From Pseudoneurospora amorphoporcata (Eukaryota > Ascomycota > Sordariomycetes > Sordariales > Sordariaceae), in the NCBI GenBank assembly GCA_033297205.1, contig MU859262.1:1-63405 (forward strand): a stretch of DNA of 63,405 nucleotides, in the 5' to 3' direction. Positions 23,178 through 34,772 of this stretch are shown here, piece by piece (within the stretch, counting starts at the first letter, position 1; every line of letters begins with the position of its first letter). Both the position numbers and the translations under genes were made by a program. Below the pieces are notes generated by a model. The model was given only the letters and a program-made list of their open reading frames with translations, was not told the DNA's origin and searched no databases.

Positions 23178-24703
23178 GACGAGGGACTTCTCCTCCCGTC
23201 GAAACTGGCTATGAACTGGTCCTGGATATATGGCTTGCTGATGGGTAGTAGTAGTAGTAGTGATGATGAACGAATGTGTTGTTCTTATTGTTGTTGCTGT
23301 GTTGATGTTTGGTCGATGATAGGGAGTGAGGGTGGAGGCGCAGGGGCGGCGAGTGCGGGTGGTCCGATGTCGATCGCAAAGCTGCTTCTGGAGGGCCTGT
23401 TGGAGGGCTGTGTTTGTGCTTGTTGTGGTGGGAAGGCGAGTCGTTCTTCTGGCGACGACGGCAGCCGTGTGGATGTTCAGCGGATGGCTGTCACGAAGTA
23501 AAAGAGCGTTGGCGCAGGCCGAGATGGAGCAGGTGATGATGACTGTTAGGGCGGACCGGAGGGCGGCGGCGGAGGAGGACGAGGTCATTTAGAAGGAAAA
23601 AGAGAAGATCAAGAGCCCCGAGAGGAAGGAAAGCTCAACAGCTGCTTGGTGGACACCCGGGTAGTGGTAGAGCCAGGGCAGGGGACCTCATCTCGGTCCT
23701 GTCATGGAATCGTGATGTTTAATTGGCGAGGAGGGGTGCTTTCCCCTTGGTTGTAGGGCATGGGGTGCCCCGGATCTCAGCTGGAATCCGGTGATGTTAT
23801 TCGCCCTAGAGTCGCGGACCCAGTTCGCCAAACAGCGTCTCCGCAAGGCCTCGTGGTGGTGGTGGTGGTGGTAGTGGTCTTGGTGATGTTGGACGGTGTT
23901 GTGCTTGAAGATTCTAGACTTTAGTTTGCGCTGGCGATATGTATATCAAAAACTAGGTTGGATGAATGGGAAGGCAACGATGGTTCAGTATGTAAAATGC
24001 CTAGTTTATGGTCACACCGTGTAAGAACACGTTCAGAAGCCGACAAGTCTAAAAACAACAACAAGAGGGTGGAGACCCGGTTTGTTTACCTGATCCAGTG
24101 TTTCCGCGTTGGATTGCAGGACAATGCAGGAACTGGAGAAGCGTCCACTCCTCGAGAACTGGACGATCAACGGAACGATGTTGAAGACGGGGAAGTTCGG
24201 GCAGGTTGGTTTTCATTTCCCCAATGCCTCTCCTTTATGCGTCGTCAATGGGAAAGAACTATCCTTTGGGCGGTGAACATTTTCAAAAGCCTCCCGAGCT
24301 GTCAAATGATCAAACAGCTTGCTGTAACGGGAAGCAGCAGTTGACAGCTGCAGGTGACTGTACAGCTTTGGCGGCCCGTTGCCACTTGAACTTCCTCTTC
24401 ATCTTGTCGTCAAACAACATGAACAGCCCAAAAACGAACACCATCTCCGGCATTAGCTGTGGCACCCATACATCTCCAGACGCCGATCATGATCTCGAAC
24501 ATTTGAAGCGGAGAAGCGGATACCACTTGAGATGAGATTACGTACTTCAGCACCTGTGTCAGGCACTCCCGCGCTGGTCAAAGCACTACTGTACACACTA
24601 CGTACGCAATTAAATCGGACGAACTATTCCAACGTTTCAAGTTCGTTCTTTGACTGCGGATAACTCCCGTGAAACATCAGTGGGGTCGATTGTTCAAGTC
24701 TAG

Positions 24704-24744
<41 letters not shown>

Positions 24745-25348
24745 CGAAGGGTGCAGTCGTTGAGCCGCCTTCTGCCGGCGACATATGAAAGCCCGGCTGC
24801 CTTTCAGACAACAGAGTATGCCGGGACCTTGGAAGGCTAGAGGTCTTTTTGCCTTGCAACAATGACAAACACCATGCCACGCCTATACTCCTCTCTTTCA
24901 TGTGGCATATCCGGACCACAGAGCCCCAAGAGCCCAGAGGCCTGAAGCCGAATCAAGACCGCTTTCTCGCTCGAGACCCTACCCCAAGTCATGTTTGTCG
25001 GATCCCTACCCTCCCTTGAGTGCGAAACCTGCCAACGCTGACCGCTGAGTACAACGCGAAAGATTCACAAGCAACATCCTGGGTGATACTTGGCATCTTC
25101 GCTAAGGACGATCTGGAATCTCCGGTTGATAACCTACAGCGCTTCAGCCATAGGCTTCGACTTGAAATTTCTTCGTTTGTTCCGAAGCCGGCTATGCACC
25201 TGATTGTCGGACTTCCTTCCCGCTGCGTACAAGGTTATCCCGTCCTGTCAGTCGACAGATGAGTCCACTCCGAGTTGGGCCCTCTAACCCACAACCACGA
25301 TTGCAAAATATAACCCCTCATTCCACAGACTTCTTTCAACAGTCGGTA
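23178..25348. other. Non-coding region with microsatellites
   Basis: About 2.2 kb without a supportable gene. It holds a GGT-rich run at 23853-23877, an ACA/CAA trinucleotide tract at 24704-24743 and nothing else I can name. Part of 23178-23600 is the presumed leader and promoter of the DUF4048-type gene. Confidence 0.5.
24704..24743. repeat. CAA trinucleotide microsatellite
   Basis: About 13 uninterrupted copies of the triplet ACA/CAA. On the minus strand it would read as a cysteine run, which is not plausible coding. Confidence 0.95.
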
Positions 25349-25444
25349 GCCCGATTAGCTCAGCTGGTTAGAGCGTCGTACTAATATCATAATTCTGATA
25401 TCAAGTCAATGCGAAGGTCAACAGTTCAATCCTGTTATTGGGCA
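25349..25444 (+). tRNA. tRNA-Ile (anticodon AAT) with 22-nt intron
   Basis: The sequence folds as a full cloverleaf. Acceptor arm GCCCGAT pairs with ATTGGGC, with one G-U pair. The D arm is GCTC/GAGC, the anticodon stem TCGTA/TGCGA, and the T arm AACAG-TTCAATC-CTGTT. The anticodon loop reads C-T-AAT-A, giving isoleucine. An intron of 22 nt (25387-25408) interrupts the loop one base 3' of the anticodon, the canonical nuclear position. A T5 run follows at 25449. It stands alone in a non-coding stretch. Confidence 0.93.
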
Positions 25445-25448
25445 TGTC

Positions 25449-25453
25449 TTTTT
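25449..25453 (+). terminator. Pol III terminator of tRNA-Ile
   Basis: T5 run five bases after the discriminator base of the tRNA-Ile gene. Confidence 0.7.
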
Positions 25454-28400
25454 CCAGTTTCTTTTTATTAATTTTACGGAGACGGAGATCTCCTCATGTT
25501 CTCCCTCTCCCCTTTTTTTCCCAATATACCTTTCGCTCAATAACAGCCGCAGTACTTGAAGGAGAAAAGAAGGCACGGTTCTGTCAACCTAACCTGCTGT
25601 TGCGTCTCTGCCCGTCTTCGAGGCTAGCTCGGACTTGTACGGAGCTTAGTATCGCTCCAATCAACAGCTGCCTCTCACAAGTCAATGAAAACCGACCCGG
25701 TGATACGAGATCAAGAACGCGGAGCAGGCGAACGGGAAAACAGTCAATGGGTCGGCCCAAACGAACACGAAACATGGCCGACGGAGAGCCAGACCTGCTC
25801 TGAGGCACCTCGTGCCGTCGCGGTGAAGATGGACAAAGACAAAGCAGCATGCAATGACTTGATCGTCAGCCAATCTTGCTCACTGAGCATTCTCACTGAT
25901 TCTGCTCTAAAGCGGCAATGGTCATATCAGCACTAGAGAGAGTCCCAAATCCCGCGCAGTGCTGATGAAGCTGGTGTCGTTGGCTGGTCTATTTGGGGAG
26001 CCGAGGAGCTGAGAGCCTTGAACGCTTGTTCAAGCATATTCCCGCGAATTGCAGGTCAATGAGGTCAGTAGAGGCCTGAATTAGGGCACCATTTCAGCCA
26101 CGCCTCTTCGTGTTACAGCCCTGCCCTCCAGCTGGTCTCCTGGATCTCACCTGAGCAGCGAGACATAAGGACCGCGCATCAACTCATCGGAGGGAAACAC
26201 AAGTTCCTCACAGATGCTTGGGACTTTACCTGGAGCGTCAATGTCCCATCATGGTTGACCTTCTTCTTGATGGGTCTAATATGATATAAATGCTTTAACC
26301 CTCCACAGACTGTCAAGGATCGCTGTTCATCTCGTTTTTCTCAACACTCGCTCTTTTTCATCCCCGCATTCTGGCCGCTATATTGCCTACAGCGTCCAAT
26401 CTTCTGGAACGCATCGGTGAAAACGAACCCTACGAGTCAAGAAACACTGATGTTGGATGTTTCAGCAGGGGAGATGGACCATATTTTGCTGTAATCAGAG
26501 AACGCGTGTGTCCAGTGTTGGCCTTAGAGACGTCCCCCCCAGAACTTCAAGTGTCTACCTCACCAAACGGAGCATCAGTGTCTGTTGAGCGACATCCTGG
26601 GAAGAGGATGGAGCATGAATACGAGAAGGATGAGGGGGTGAGAACAAAGGCCTCATTCATGCCTACGCTCTTGAGAACTTTGCATCAGAAGTCCGTGGGT
26701 TCAAAAGCAAGGCTTCGGATACGTTGTCATGACACTCTGCAACTGCATCCGAATGCCTACCTAAGCCCTGCTCCGGGGACAAAAAACTCGACCTCCCGGA
26801 ACCACTCAAGTCCACACGGGACGTGGTATGTTTACAATGCAACGGTGCAAGTAAGCATACACGACAGGACTCATTCAAACACAATGCGAATGATCAGGGA
26901 GTCTAAAGCGGGGTAAAGGCTGTTGAAATTGCCATTCCCTGTGATGGTATGTCCTTGATTCACGGTTGCTTATGTTGAGCTGCAGAACCAAGGCTCTGAA
27001 GGATTCCCTAGGATCAACGTGAAGTCTTCGATACCAACGCCAGTGTTTTTAGCTATCAGTGACTTCAACGGGATGTTTCTGTGGTCTACATCGAGCGATA
27101 TTGACCATGGGGGTCATGTACCTTCTCGTGCTAGGTATGGTATGTTGCCCCTGAAGTACATACTTGCTTCCATGGCGAGCAGATCAAGTCAATTTCATTG
27201 GCCGGTGAATAAGATACGGTAGGCGTGGAGGGTCGCACCACCAGATCCTTCGATGCCACAATACTCGGTTGAGCTTATATTGGACCAATGGTGGCAGGAT
27301 CCCCCACGTGAAGACCGACGATGCTCGGATTTGGTCCCCATGGGGGATCAGTCCGTACCCAGGCTTTCCAAAGGCGTCATCCAGACGGTTCGACATTCCC
27401 ATTTCCCTTCTCATGATGGATACTTTTACCCATCCGCTATCTCGCGGCACAGATCGATCCTGCGTTCATATGAGCCGAAAGCAAGAGCCGGGAATGTTCA
27501 GGGCTTACAGAATGGCATTTTGAAATTTGCATCTAGCCCCTCGGATTAATTCCGCAGGCATACTATGGCTCAGATGTTTAACGAGAGAACGGCAACATTC
27601 ACCAAGTCACACCATTCACCGTAGGATTCGGTTAGTAAACAAAACGACCCCCCGCTCACGGCTGTGAGATCGCCAGTACCTTACATCCTCCAAGTGCGAA
27701 GCTGATATCTTTCGACAACGGTTCGCACTAACAAAAGGTCTCCATAGACTAAATTTCACAAACACACCGTACCTATGTGCCTTTCTGGCCTTGGACCCCT
27801 TATCACGGGGTAGAGAACTGAGCACAAGATCCCTACTCTGCACTGGTCTAACTGGTATGGTGGTGGGGCTTAGCTGATGTCTCGACATCACGGATCTGAC
27901 ATACCCGCAACGGGCAAATCTTCAACGATAGCCTTATGCGGGACGCCACCGTTCCCTATTTGAGTGGCTAGCAGGACCAAAGACCCGCCCCCCACGCCCC
28001 ATTTACCTCAGGGTTCTGGAAGAAGTGGGTACTATCTTGTCGGAGATAAGGAGACAGTTCGGCTTATTACCTTCTTTTGGATGTGCTTTATCATCCAACT
28101 GAAATGTGGCATGAGGAGTTAGGCACCCCTCGTGGGTTGCAGGCTACTGCCATCTGTTAGTTTATTACTTCCTTTTTCTGTTTAGCCAAGTCCTATTGTT
28201 CATAGAGTAATGATCCAAGCGGATTACACTTTATCTGGTCTCGTCCTTTGAGTCACTGGAAGTCAAATAGTCCGTTGAGGTTCAAGGGCATGAGGCAGTT
28301 GGTTCAGCGTTAGTCCTACCACTGTTCACCGATGAATGTGGGAATCGGTCTCTCTTTGGCCGTCTTACTCTGACCCCGGTCGATTTGAAGACAGAATCCT

Positions 28401-29314
28401 TCACCTTGGCCCAATCACAAACCTTGCTTCCCCCATACCCTTCCTTTCCTTGCTACAAAAGTACTAAGCAAAAGTACTACCTCCAGACACACCTTTCCCA
28501 ACATTGCATGCTTTTATCTTACCCAGGGGCGTCATGCTCTCCTCTTCTTTCCCTTCATGGCAGCCAAGAAGGTACGATCCTTCGCTTACCCGTGCGCCAA
28601 AGCCGTGAAAAGCTTAGTATGAAGGGTGTTCCCGTAACCGAAGCCGATTGCCGTCTCTTAGTAGACGATGGTTCTGGACGTTCCCCATACGAAGCACATG
28701 TGAACGCAGCCGTTAGTACCGTACTATCCCTCAAGCGGGCTGAGCATGTCTCCCGATGGCCCTACCGAATGTACTGGGCCTCTTCTCTACATTCTCTTTA
28801 GGTTTCGGGTTGTTAGCCCGGATGGTACTTTTGCTTCCCCATGGGAATCTTCTCAAGGAGCTCACTGTACCAAGGAAACATGGTACCACAAAGGGATCGA
28901 TGTTGTGATCCTGAATAGTTGACGGGGGTTCACTTCGGTATTCCAAATCCATCTAAGCCTCAGAGACTCAATTCGATTTATACATCCATCCAGCTTCTTT
29001 CAAACCTCAATGCTGGGTTCTTGTTTTGTGTGTTTACCATATCACGTCAACAAGTTCAAGGTTTCAGTTTTCCTCGGCTTCGAGACTCCCTTCAACCCGT
29101 TTCAACATCAAAGGATCACACTAGCACTGTGTTCACTGAGACCCCAATTCACAAGAAGTCCATCACACCGAGGGCAACAGACTTGCCCACAGAAACCTTA
29201 TCTACGCAACACCAACAGAACTTCTATAACAAAGGGCCTCTGTCACCCACTTGGATTTACGCATACCACACAGAGGTACCCCCAGCACCACCACACTCAT
29301 ACACATACCTTAAG
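25454..29314. other. Long non-coding region upstream of Zn2Cys6 regulator
   Basis: About 3.9 kb at ordinary base composition. Open frames such as 26383-26916 and 28385-28801 lack an ATG start, known motifs or splice partners that make sense, and I leave them out. The 29.0-29.3 kb part is C/A-rich and probably the leader of the downstream regulator, which would have a long 5' region. Confidence 0.45.
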
Positions 29315-30895
29315 ATGGGTCCGAGCAGAGACGCCTGTGACCGGTGTCACACCATGAAAACCCGGTGTCAACGAACTCCGCAAACTCGGGAATGTGTACG
29401 ATGCAACCGACTCGGAATCTCGTGTACTTACTCGCCTCCGGGCCGGACCGGCCGCCCTTTGGGTGCTCGCAAGGGGAGTTCGGAGAAGGGCAAGAAAGAA
29501 GCGGCCGCAAAGAGCAGTGAGTCCCCCGTATCCTCAATTCTCAAAAGACAACTTTACTAACGCAATCACACAGGAAAAGGACAAATTCCGCAGATGGTAA
29601 AGGCGCACTTGTCTGCGTCACTAGGAAGGCCGACGCCTGGACTCGACCACAGTCTGCCGATGATGGCCGACAGGAACTCAGGTGTGAACCCGAGTCTCCT
29701 CGGCGACTTCGATCTGTTTTCCGCTTCTGCTTACCAAGCCGAGCTCGACTACCTATCCTTCCCCTTTATGGACTCTTTCCTCGCTGAAAGCTCCGGTGAC
29801 CTCACATTTGCACTTGCGAGCACCATGGATTCGCATCCACCTCACTCTTCTGGATCCTCCAGCCCTTCTGGCTCATCCATCCACTCCCCTATGACACCAC
29901 AGCAACAGTCGTTCCAACACTCTTCCAGTCATGATCACCGCCGCGCCTGGAGCATGAACAGCACCAGCACCGATTCCTCAGATCTGGACTCGCCATTCTC
30001 TGTCTTTACGGAAAACATCTTCTCTCCATCCTTCATTCCCAAGCAGCCCCAAAATCAGGGACACTCTTTCCCCTCGGAAGAGCACAACTGTGACGGCGAG
30101 GGCGATGGAGACATCCTCATCCATCTTCTCGACTTGCAAACTCGCATATCAAACCTCGTCAAGAACCTCCACGCAGGCCGCGGCTGGTCAAACGACTGCA
30201 AAGACATGCTTGGTGCCGGCAAGTCGCTCATCAACCTCCTGGATGGCGTTTCTGTTCCCTCTAGGATGTTTGCCGCCTCATCTGCCTCGCCATTTTCTTC
30301 CGAGCCAACTAGTCCTATGTCCTCCGGCAGCTCTACCCGTTTCTCGTCGTCGTCGTCCTCCTCCTCTTCTTCGTCGTCTTCCAGAGCCGCAGTCCCCAAC
30401 CACATCCTCATCCTTTCCCTCTCCAGCTGCTACGCAACTCTGCTCCACGCTCACGAGGTACTGGTCGATTCCATGCATCAACAACATCAAATTCATAACA
30501 AGAAGTACAGCCAAAACATCCACACGCCACTGCTCAGTCCCCCATTGTCTATCTCTTCTCCTTTCTCATCAGAAGAACAGCAGGGTTACTTCTTCAGCAG
30601 CAACGGGCTGAGACATCAAGCCCCACAAACACTTGATACTAGCAACAATGCCCCCCACCTCAAAGCCATGGCTCAAATGGTTCAAAAACTCAAACATGCA
30701 TTGCAACGGTGTATGGTGAGAATGGGCCGGTATCAGGGAAGCAGTAAGAAGAAGGAAATGAACATGGGTGAATGCACAAGTGATGACATGCTGATGGGAC
30801 TGTCGAGGCCGGAATTGCTGGAGATGGGGTGGGGAGAAGATGACGAGTTGTTTTTGCAGCAGCAGCAGCACCAGCAGCCAGTTATGAGCTGGTGA
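29315..30895 (+). CDS. Zn(II)2Cys6 transcription factor, AflR-like
   Basis: Exons 29315-29516 and 29574-30895 (GTGAGT donor, CTAAC branch site, acacag acceptor, phase 1) give 507 residues. The binuclear zinc cluster is complete near the N-terminus: C8, C11, C18, C27, C30 and C37, with spacing CX2CX6CX8CX2CX6C. It is followed by YSPPGRTGRPLG, the basic linker typical of AflR-type regulators of secondary metabolism. The rest is low-complexity Ser/Gln-rich with a polyserine run near 245-260. Conserved-looking helices (ILIHLLDLQTRISNLVKNL, HILILSLSSCYATLLHAHEV, MVQKLKHALQRCMVRMGRY) match the layout of the AflR C-terminal domain. The tail is polyglutamine-like. No biosynthetic core enzyme lies next to it, so its targets are unknown. 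Confidence 0.88.
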
Positions 30896-31724
30896 GGTTG
30901 ATGATGTTCCAAGTTGAATAACTTTTTTGCAAATATCACCCTCCCCAACTCAGGGACACTCTTCTTGTGGTTTTTTCTGGTAGAGAACTCTGGGTAGTCA
31001 GTCAGTCAGTCATCTTTCGTTGAAAAATAAGCAAGCACTGGGATGGCGTTTGCGCGGAATTTTTTTTTTTTTGGTCTTGATGAATACATACCTTAGGATT
31101 CATAGAGGGCCGTCGGAATAAGATGCACATAACAATTATCATATGAAGATAGAGCCCGTTAACAAATTTGGTTCGGACCCAATGCTTTGACACCAGGTTC
31201 CTTCCTCTCTTGCTTCGGAACCAACCCCCAGGCCGACAGAGAATTAAAGTGAGCATCAAAGCATCAATACGATAAAAAGAAAAAAGAAATTGGGCAGCTG
31301 GCTGAAGAGGAAGTACTTCTGCTCTTTTGTTAATCCCAAAAAAAAAATGCACCAAACACCTTATGTCGCTGCCTACCCTACCTATACAATTGTCAAGTAA
31401 CTTACTGGTTCGATCTCACCACATACTTCCGTCTCATCTGTCTTTCATCCAAGTCCCCAGTCCGCTCCGGCGGAGAGCCCATGTCGTGCATTTTTTGAAC
31501 GAGAATGTGAATAAACCCCATGTATGTCGTTCGTATAAAGGTTGTCCACAATCAATCAGCTACAAAAAACATGCGGGCTCCGGCAACCGAAGACGGGGGT
31601 GAGTTCACCTGAGGCTTAGATCTACTTGGGACTAGCAAGGAAAGATTTAGACTAGACTAGTGATTGTGGAACCTAGCTTCTTAAGTATTACGCTTTGATC
31701 TTCTTTCATCAGAAATCAGGCAAA
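30896..31724. other. Intergenic, regulator 3' region
   Basis: About 830 bp with a short poly-T (near 31060) and AT-rich patches. No gene or structured RNA is seen before the tRNA. Confidence 0.5.
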
Positions 31725-31796
31725 GCCCGCATGGCTCAGTGGTAGAGCGCATCACTAGTAATGATGAGGTCGTCAGTTCGATTCTGGCTGTGGGCA
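31725..31796 (+). tRNA. tRNA-Thr (anticodon AGT)
   Basis: A 72-nt intronless cloverleaf. Acceptor GCCCGCA pairs with TGTGGGC with one G-U pair. The D arm is GCTC/GAGC, the anticodon stem CATCA/TGATG with loop CTAGTAA, and the T arm GTCAG-TTCGATT-CTGGC. Anticodon AGT reads threonine codons. A T6 run follows at 31808. Confidence 0.95.
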
Positions 31797-31807
31797 TCAA
31801 GTTATTC

Positions 31808-31813
31808 TTTTTT
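31808..31813 (+). terminator. Pol III terminator of tRNA-Thr
   Basis: T6 run eleven bases after the tRNA-Thr 3' end. Confidence 0.7.
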
Positions 31814-32399
31814 CCTCTTTTCGTCCTTTGTGACAATCCACAACCTTTTTTTTCATTCCTCCATTTCTTTTCGCAATCTTCGTGGATTCATCCCATTTGT
31901 TTTGACTCTATGTTTCCGTGTTCATGTTGGGACCACCCCTCTTAGCAAAGTTCGACCGCAAGTTTGCGTTCCTATTTTTTGAACAAGTGATAATGTTTAA
32001 AGTAGTGTAATGATTATTCACCCTTCTATCGGTCTAAGTCTATACGAACTATGTCTATGCGCGGACACTCGACAAGTATACAACCAGGAAAGGGACCATT
32101 GAGTGAAGAAAGTATGAGAGAAAGACGGAGATAAAAAGGGGAAAGGAAGATAGACAAGCCTATCGTGACGGTCGTTAGTCATGGCAAGGGAAAACGAAAT
32201 AAGAAACGGAAAGAAGATGAAAGTCGAATCAAAGCCCGTGCAACCACCAGACACCAATAACTCCAGAACCAAAGCCACTTCTGATGCGCCCGCCAACTCC
32301 ACTAACGTCATGCTCCTTGTGACGCCCGGTATCAACGACGAGCCTTTCGGCTTCTGAGGCTCCTCATGCATCCTTGATATCTCAGCACACTCATCACTC
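31814..32399. other. Intergenic, downstream of tRNA-Thr
   Basis: About 590 bp, mostly the presumed 3' UTR of the minus-strand aminodeoxychorismate synthase gene. Nothing else is recognisable. Confidence 0.5.
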
Positions 32400-34772
32400 T
32401 CACCTCATCATCGACTCCAACACACTCCCCTGCTTAATCTCCATCTCCTCAAACTCCGCCTCATCGGTACTCTGAATAGTAACCGCCCCACCCGCTCCAA
32501 TCCTCCACACCTCTGGTTCCTCTAACTTATTCCTCACCAATGTCCTGATAACCACCGAAAAGTCACCCGCGCCACCGACATCCATGTACCCCAGCACACC
32601 CGCATATATCCCCCTTGGCCTCTTCTCGAGATCAACCAAGATCTCGCACGACCTCCTCTTCGGCGCCCCCGTCATCGACCCCGGCGGCAACGAGTTCTTG
32701 AGCACATGCAGACCCCTGGGGGCACCGGGTAGTTCCGCGGGAGGTAGCTGCCCCTCGATGACGGACACGAGCTGGTACACCTTTTCGTACTCCTCCATGA
32801 CCATCAGTTTTGAAACCCAGGTGTTGTCTGCGCCGACGACGCCCGACAAGTCGTGGCGGATGAGGTCGACGATCATGAGGTTCTCGGCGCGCTCCTTGCT
32901 GCTGTTGAGGATCTCGCTGGCGATGGAGTGGGTCATCCCGGGACCTTTCTTGACGGTGCCTTTGATGGGCCGGAACTGGCAGTGGCCGCCGCGCGACCAA
33001 GACAAAAAACGTTCGGGGCTGGTGCCGACGATGGATACGTCGGGAAGATTGAGGTAGGCGCCGTGCGGGGCTGGGTTGTTAAGGCGCATCTTTTTGTAGA
33101 GGGACCAGGCGTCGAGGGACGAGTTGTCGGAGGAAGCATCTGAGGGGATGACGATGGAGCTTTCATCGGTAAGGCAGAGCTCGTAGGAGTCGCCGGATCG
33201 GAGATGGTCTTGGCAATCTCGGACTTGGGCGCGGTAGGAATCGCCGGCTGGGCGCGTGATGGTGGAGCGGGCGAGAGTGTCCTTGAGGAGACGAGACTCT
33301 GAGCTAGGACATGCCAGTTTACTAGAGGCAGCAGAAACGGAGTCGATGAGGCTACCGACGCGGAGAATCCAGGTCCAGTCATTGGGAAGAAGGGATTGGA
33401 CGTAGATCTGGTTGGTATGGTGATCGATAACAATGCTGCGGTGGATGAAAGCAAAGTTGATGTCGGGGATAGCTGAGCCATCGGTAGCCTTTTCAGGAAG
33501 CTTGACATCGATGGTCTCAAGCCCGGCCTCGTACGAGATGTACCCCATAAAACCGCCCCAGAAGGGGCTGTCGGCGGGCAGGTGACCGGCAATGAACCTG
33601 TCCATATCCGAACGGAGCTTGGACCGGTCGATCTCCTGGTTCTGGGGGTAATAAAGATCGAGAGCCTCCTGAAAAAGCGGCCAGCACTCATTGATCGAAT
33701 CGAAGTACTTGGTGTAATTGCCATATTTGAGCGTGTGGTCGTACGAACTGTAGGTCACGTTCGTGGTCTTACCAGGGACGGAGAGTCCGAGAATGTCGAA
33801 GCGACCCATGTTGTGTCCTTGAGAGTCCAGAAGAATGACCTCGTCATCTCGGTGACCGAGCTTCTCTAGAAGAACAGTAGGCGTCACACCCTGAGCCGGG
33901 TATTTAGCCCAGCGAAGGAAGATGTCATCACGGCCGGCAGCCGAACGCAGTTCTTGAGCGAGGTGAGAAGCCTTCAGATGATGGGACTGAACAGGCGCGT
34001 CAACGGAGAGGCGGGAGAACGGGTTGGGAAGATATCGACCCGTGAGCTTCTCGGTCTTGACCCGGCCATTGTTAGCCGACCACCGGATGGCATGCCTCCA
34101 CCAGTTCACGAGCATGTCCTTGCCGGCTTCTGAGGTGCAGATGGATTCGGGATGAAACTGACACCCCCAGAACGGCTTGGTGACATGGCGCACAGCCATC
34201 AAGACGGGGCCGTTATTCTCATCAATGAGATCCCATGCCAGAGGCAACAGGTCAGGGCACACATCGTTTGGCTGCCAAAAGTGGGTCGCGGGAGCTCCTG
34301 TCAGCTCGAGATCGGCATGAAGCGAGTGATACTGGGTGCAGTCGAGATCGCCGAGTCCCTTAAGGATATCGGTACCCTGGTGCGTAGATCGGCTGACAAT
34401 GCCATGGCGGGGGCTCTTGAGTTTCTTGACATCGGCACCATGATTGAGGCACAGAGACTGGAAGCCGAGGCAGATGCCGAAGATGGGAAGGAGTTCCGAG
34501 TCACTGAGAGCCCAGAGCTTGTTGATGAAGCCGACATCTTGAGGGTTCCCAGGATGACCGGGCCCGGGCCCGATGACAACGCCATCTACGGCCTGAAGTA
34601 GCGTACGAATGTCCCTGTCAGCCTGCTTGTTATCGATGCGAACCATGATCACATTTGCGCCTAGACGCTCCTCGAGAAGACCAATGATGTTGTTTGTGAA
34701 AGAGTCGAAACAGTCGACATAGAGGATGGAGAGTTGCTCATCGAGCGGCGTGGTTATTGTTACTGAGCCCAT
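32400..34772 (-). CDS. abz1: Aminodeoxychorismate synthase (PABA synthase, GATase plus chorismate-binding fusion)
   Basis: Converts chorismate and glutamine to 4-amino-4-deoxychorismate, the first step from chorismate to p-aminobenzoate and folate. It is a single exon of 790 residues, the size of fungal bifunctional enzymes. The N-terminal class I glutamine amidotransferase domain (residues 15-230) has YVDCFDSFTNNI, GPGPGHP, the nucleophile motif GICLGFQ (C101) and HPES (H207, E209). The C-terminal chorismate-utilising domain (about 290-785) shows SYELCLTDE, GTSPERFLS, PIKGTVKKG, LIRHDLSGV, LPPGSMTGAPKRR and RIGAGGAVTIQSTDEAEFEE. PIKGT distinguishes it from anthranilate synthase component I, where the usual motif is PIAGT. 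The frame stays open upstream to 34868 but the first ATG is at 34772. No neighbouring folate gene is present. Confidence 0.96.
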   Translation of the reverse strand: MGSVTITTPLDEQLSILYVDCFDSFTNNIIGLLEERLGANVIMVRIDNKQADRDIRTLLQAVDGVVIGPGPGHPGNPQDVGFINKLWALSDSELLPIFGICLGFQSLCLNHGADVKKLKSPRHGIVSRSTHQGTDILKGLGDLDCTQYHSLHADLELTGAPATHFWQPNDVCPDLLPLAWDLIDENNGPVLMAVRHVTKPFWGCQFHPESICTSEAGKDMLVNWWRHAIRWSANNGRVKTEKLTGRYLPNPFSRLSVDAPVQSHHLKASHLAQELRSAAGRDDIFLRWAKYPAQGVTPTVLLEKLGHRDDEVILLDSQGHNMGRFDILGLSVPGKTTNVTYSSYDHTLKYGNYTKYFDSINECWPLFQEALDLYYPQNQEIDRSKLRSDMDRFIAGHLPADSPFWGGFMGYISYEAGLETIDVKLPEKATDGSAIPDINFAFIHRSIVIDHHTNQIYVQSLLPNDWTWILRVGSLIDSVSAASSKLACPSSESRLLKDTLARSTITRPAGDSYRAQVRDCQDHLRSGDSYELCLTDESSIVIPSDASSDNSSLDAWSLYKKMRLNNPAPHGAYLNLPDVSIVGTSPERFLSWSRGGHCQFRPIKGTVKKGPGMTHSIASEILNSSKERAENLMIVDLIRHDLSGVVGADNTWVSKLMVMEEYEKVYQLVSVIEGQLPPAELPGAPRGLHVLKNSLPPGSMTGAPKRRSCEILVDLEKRPRGIYAGVLGYMDVGGAGDFSVVIRTLVRNKLEEPEVWRIGAGGAVTIQSTDEAEFEEMEIKQGSVLESMMR

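Noticed and set aside
23178..23588. In-frame extension of the DUF4048-type protein to an upstream ATG
   Set aside because: The added residues are Thr/His runs from trinucleotide-like DNA and resemble translated leader. The inner start gives the usual N-terminus. Not fully excluded.
26383..26916. 177-codon open frame
   Set aside because: It starts with a non-ATG codon, shows no motif and has no convincing splice partner.
28385..28801. 138-codon open frame
   Set aside because: No ATG start, no family resemblance, and it lies in the long upstream region of the regulator.
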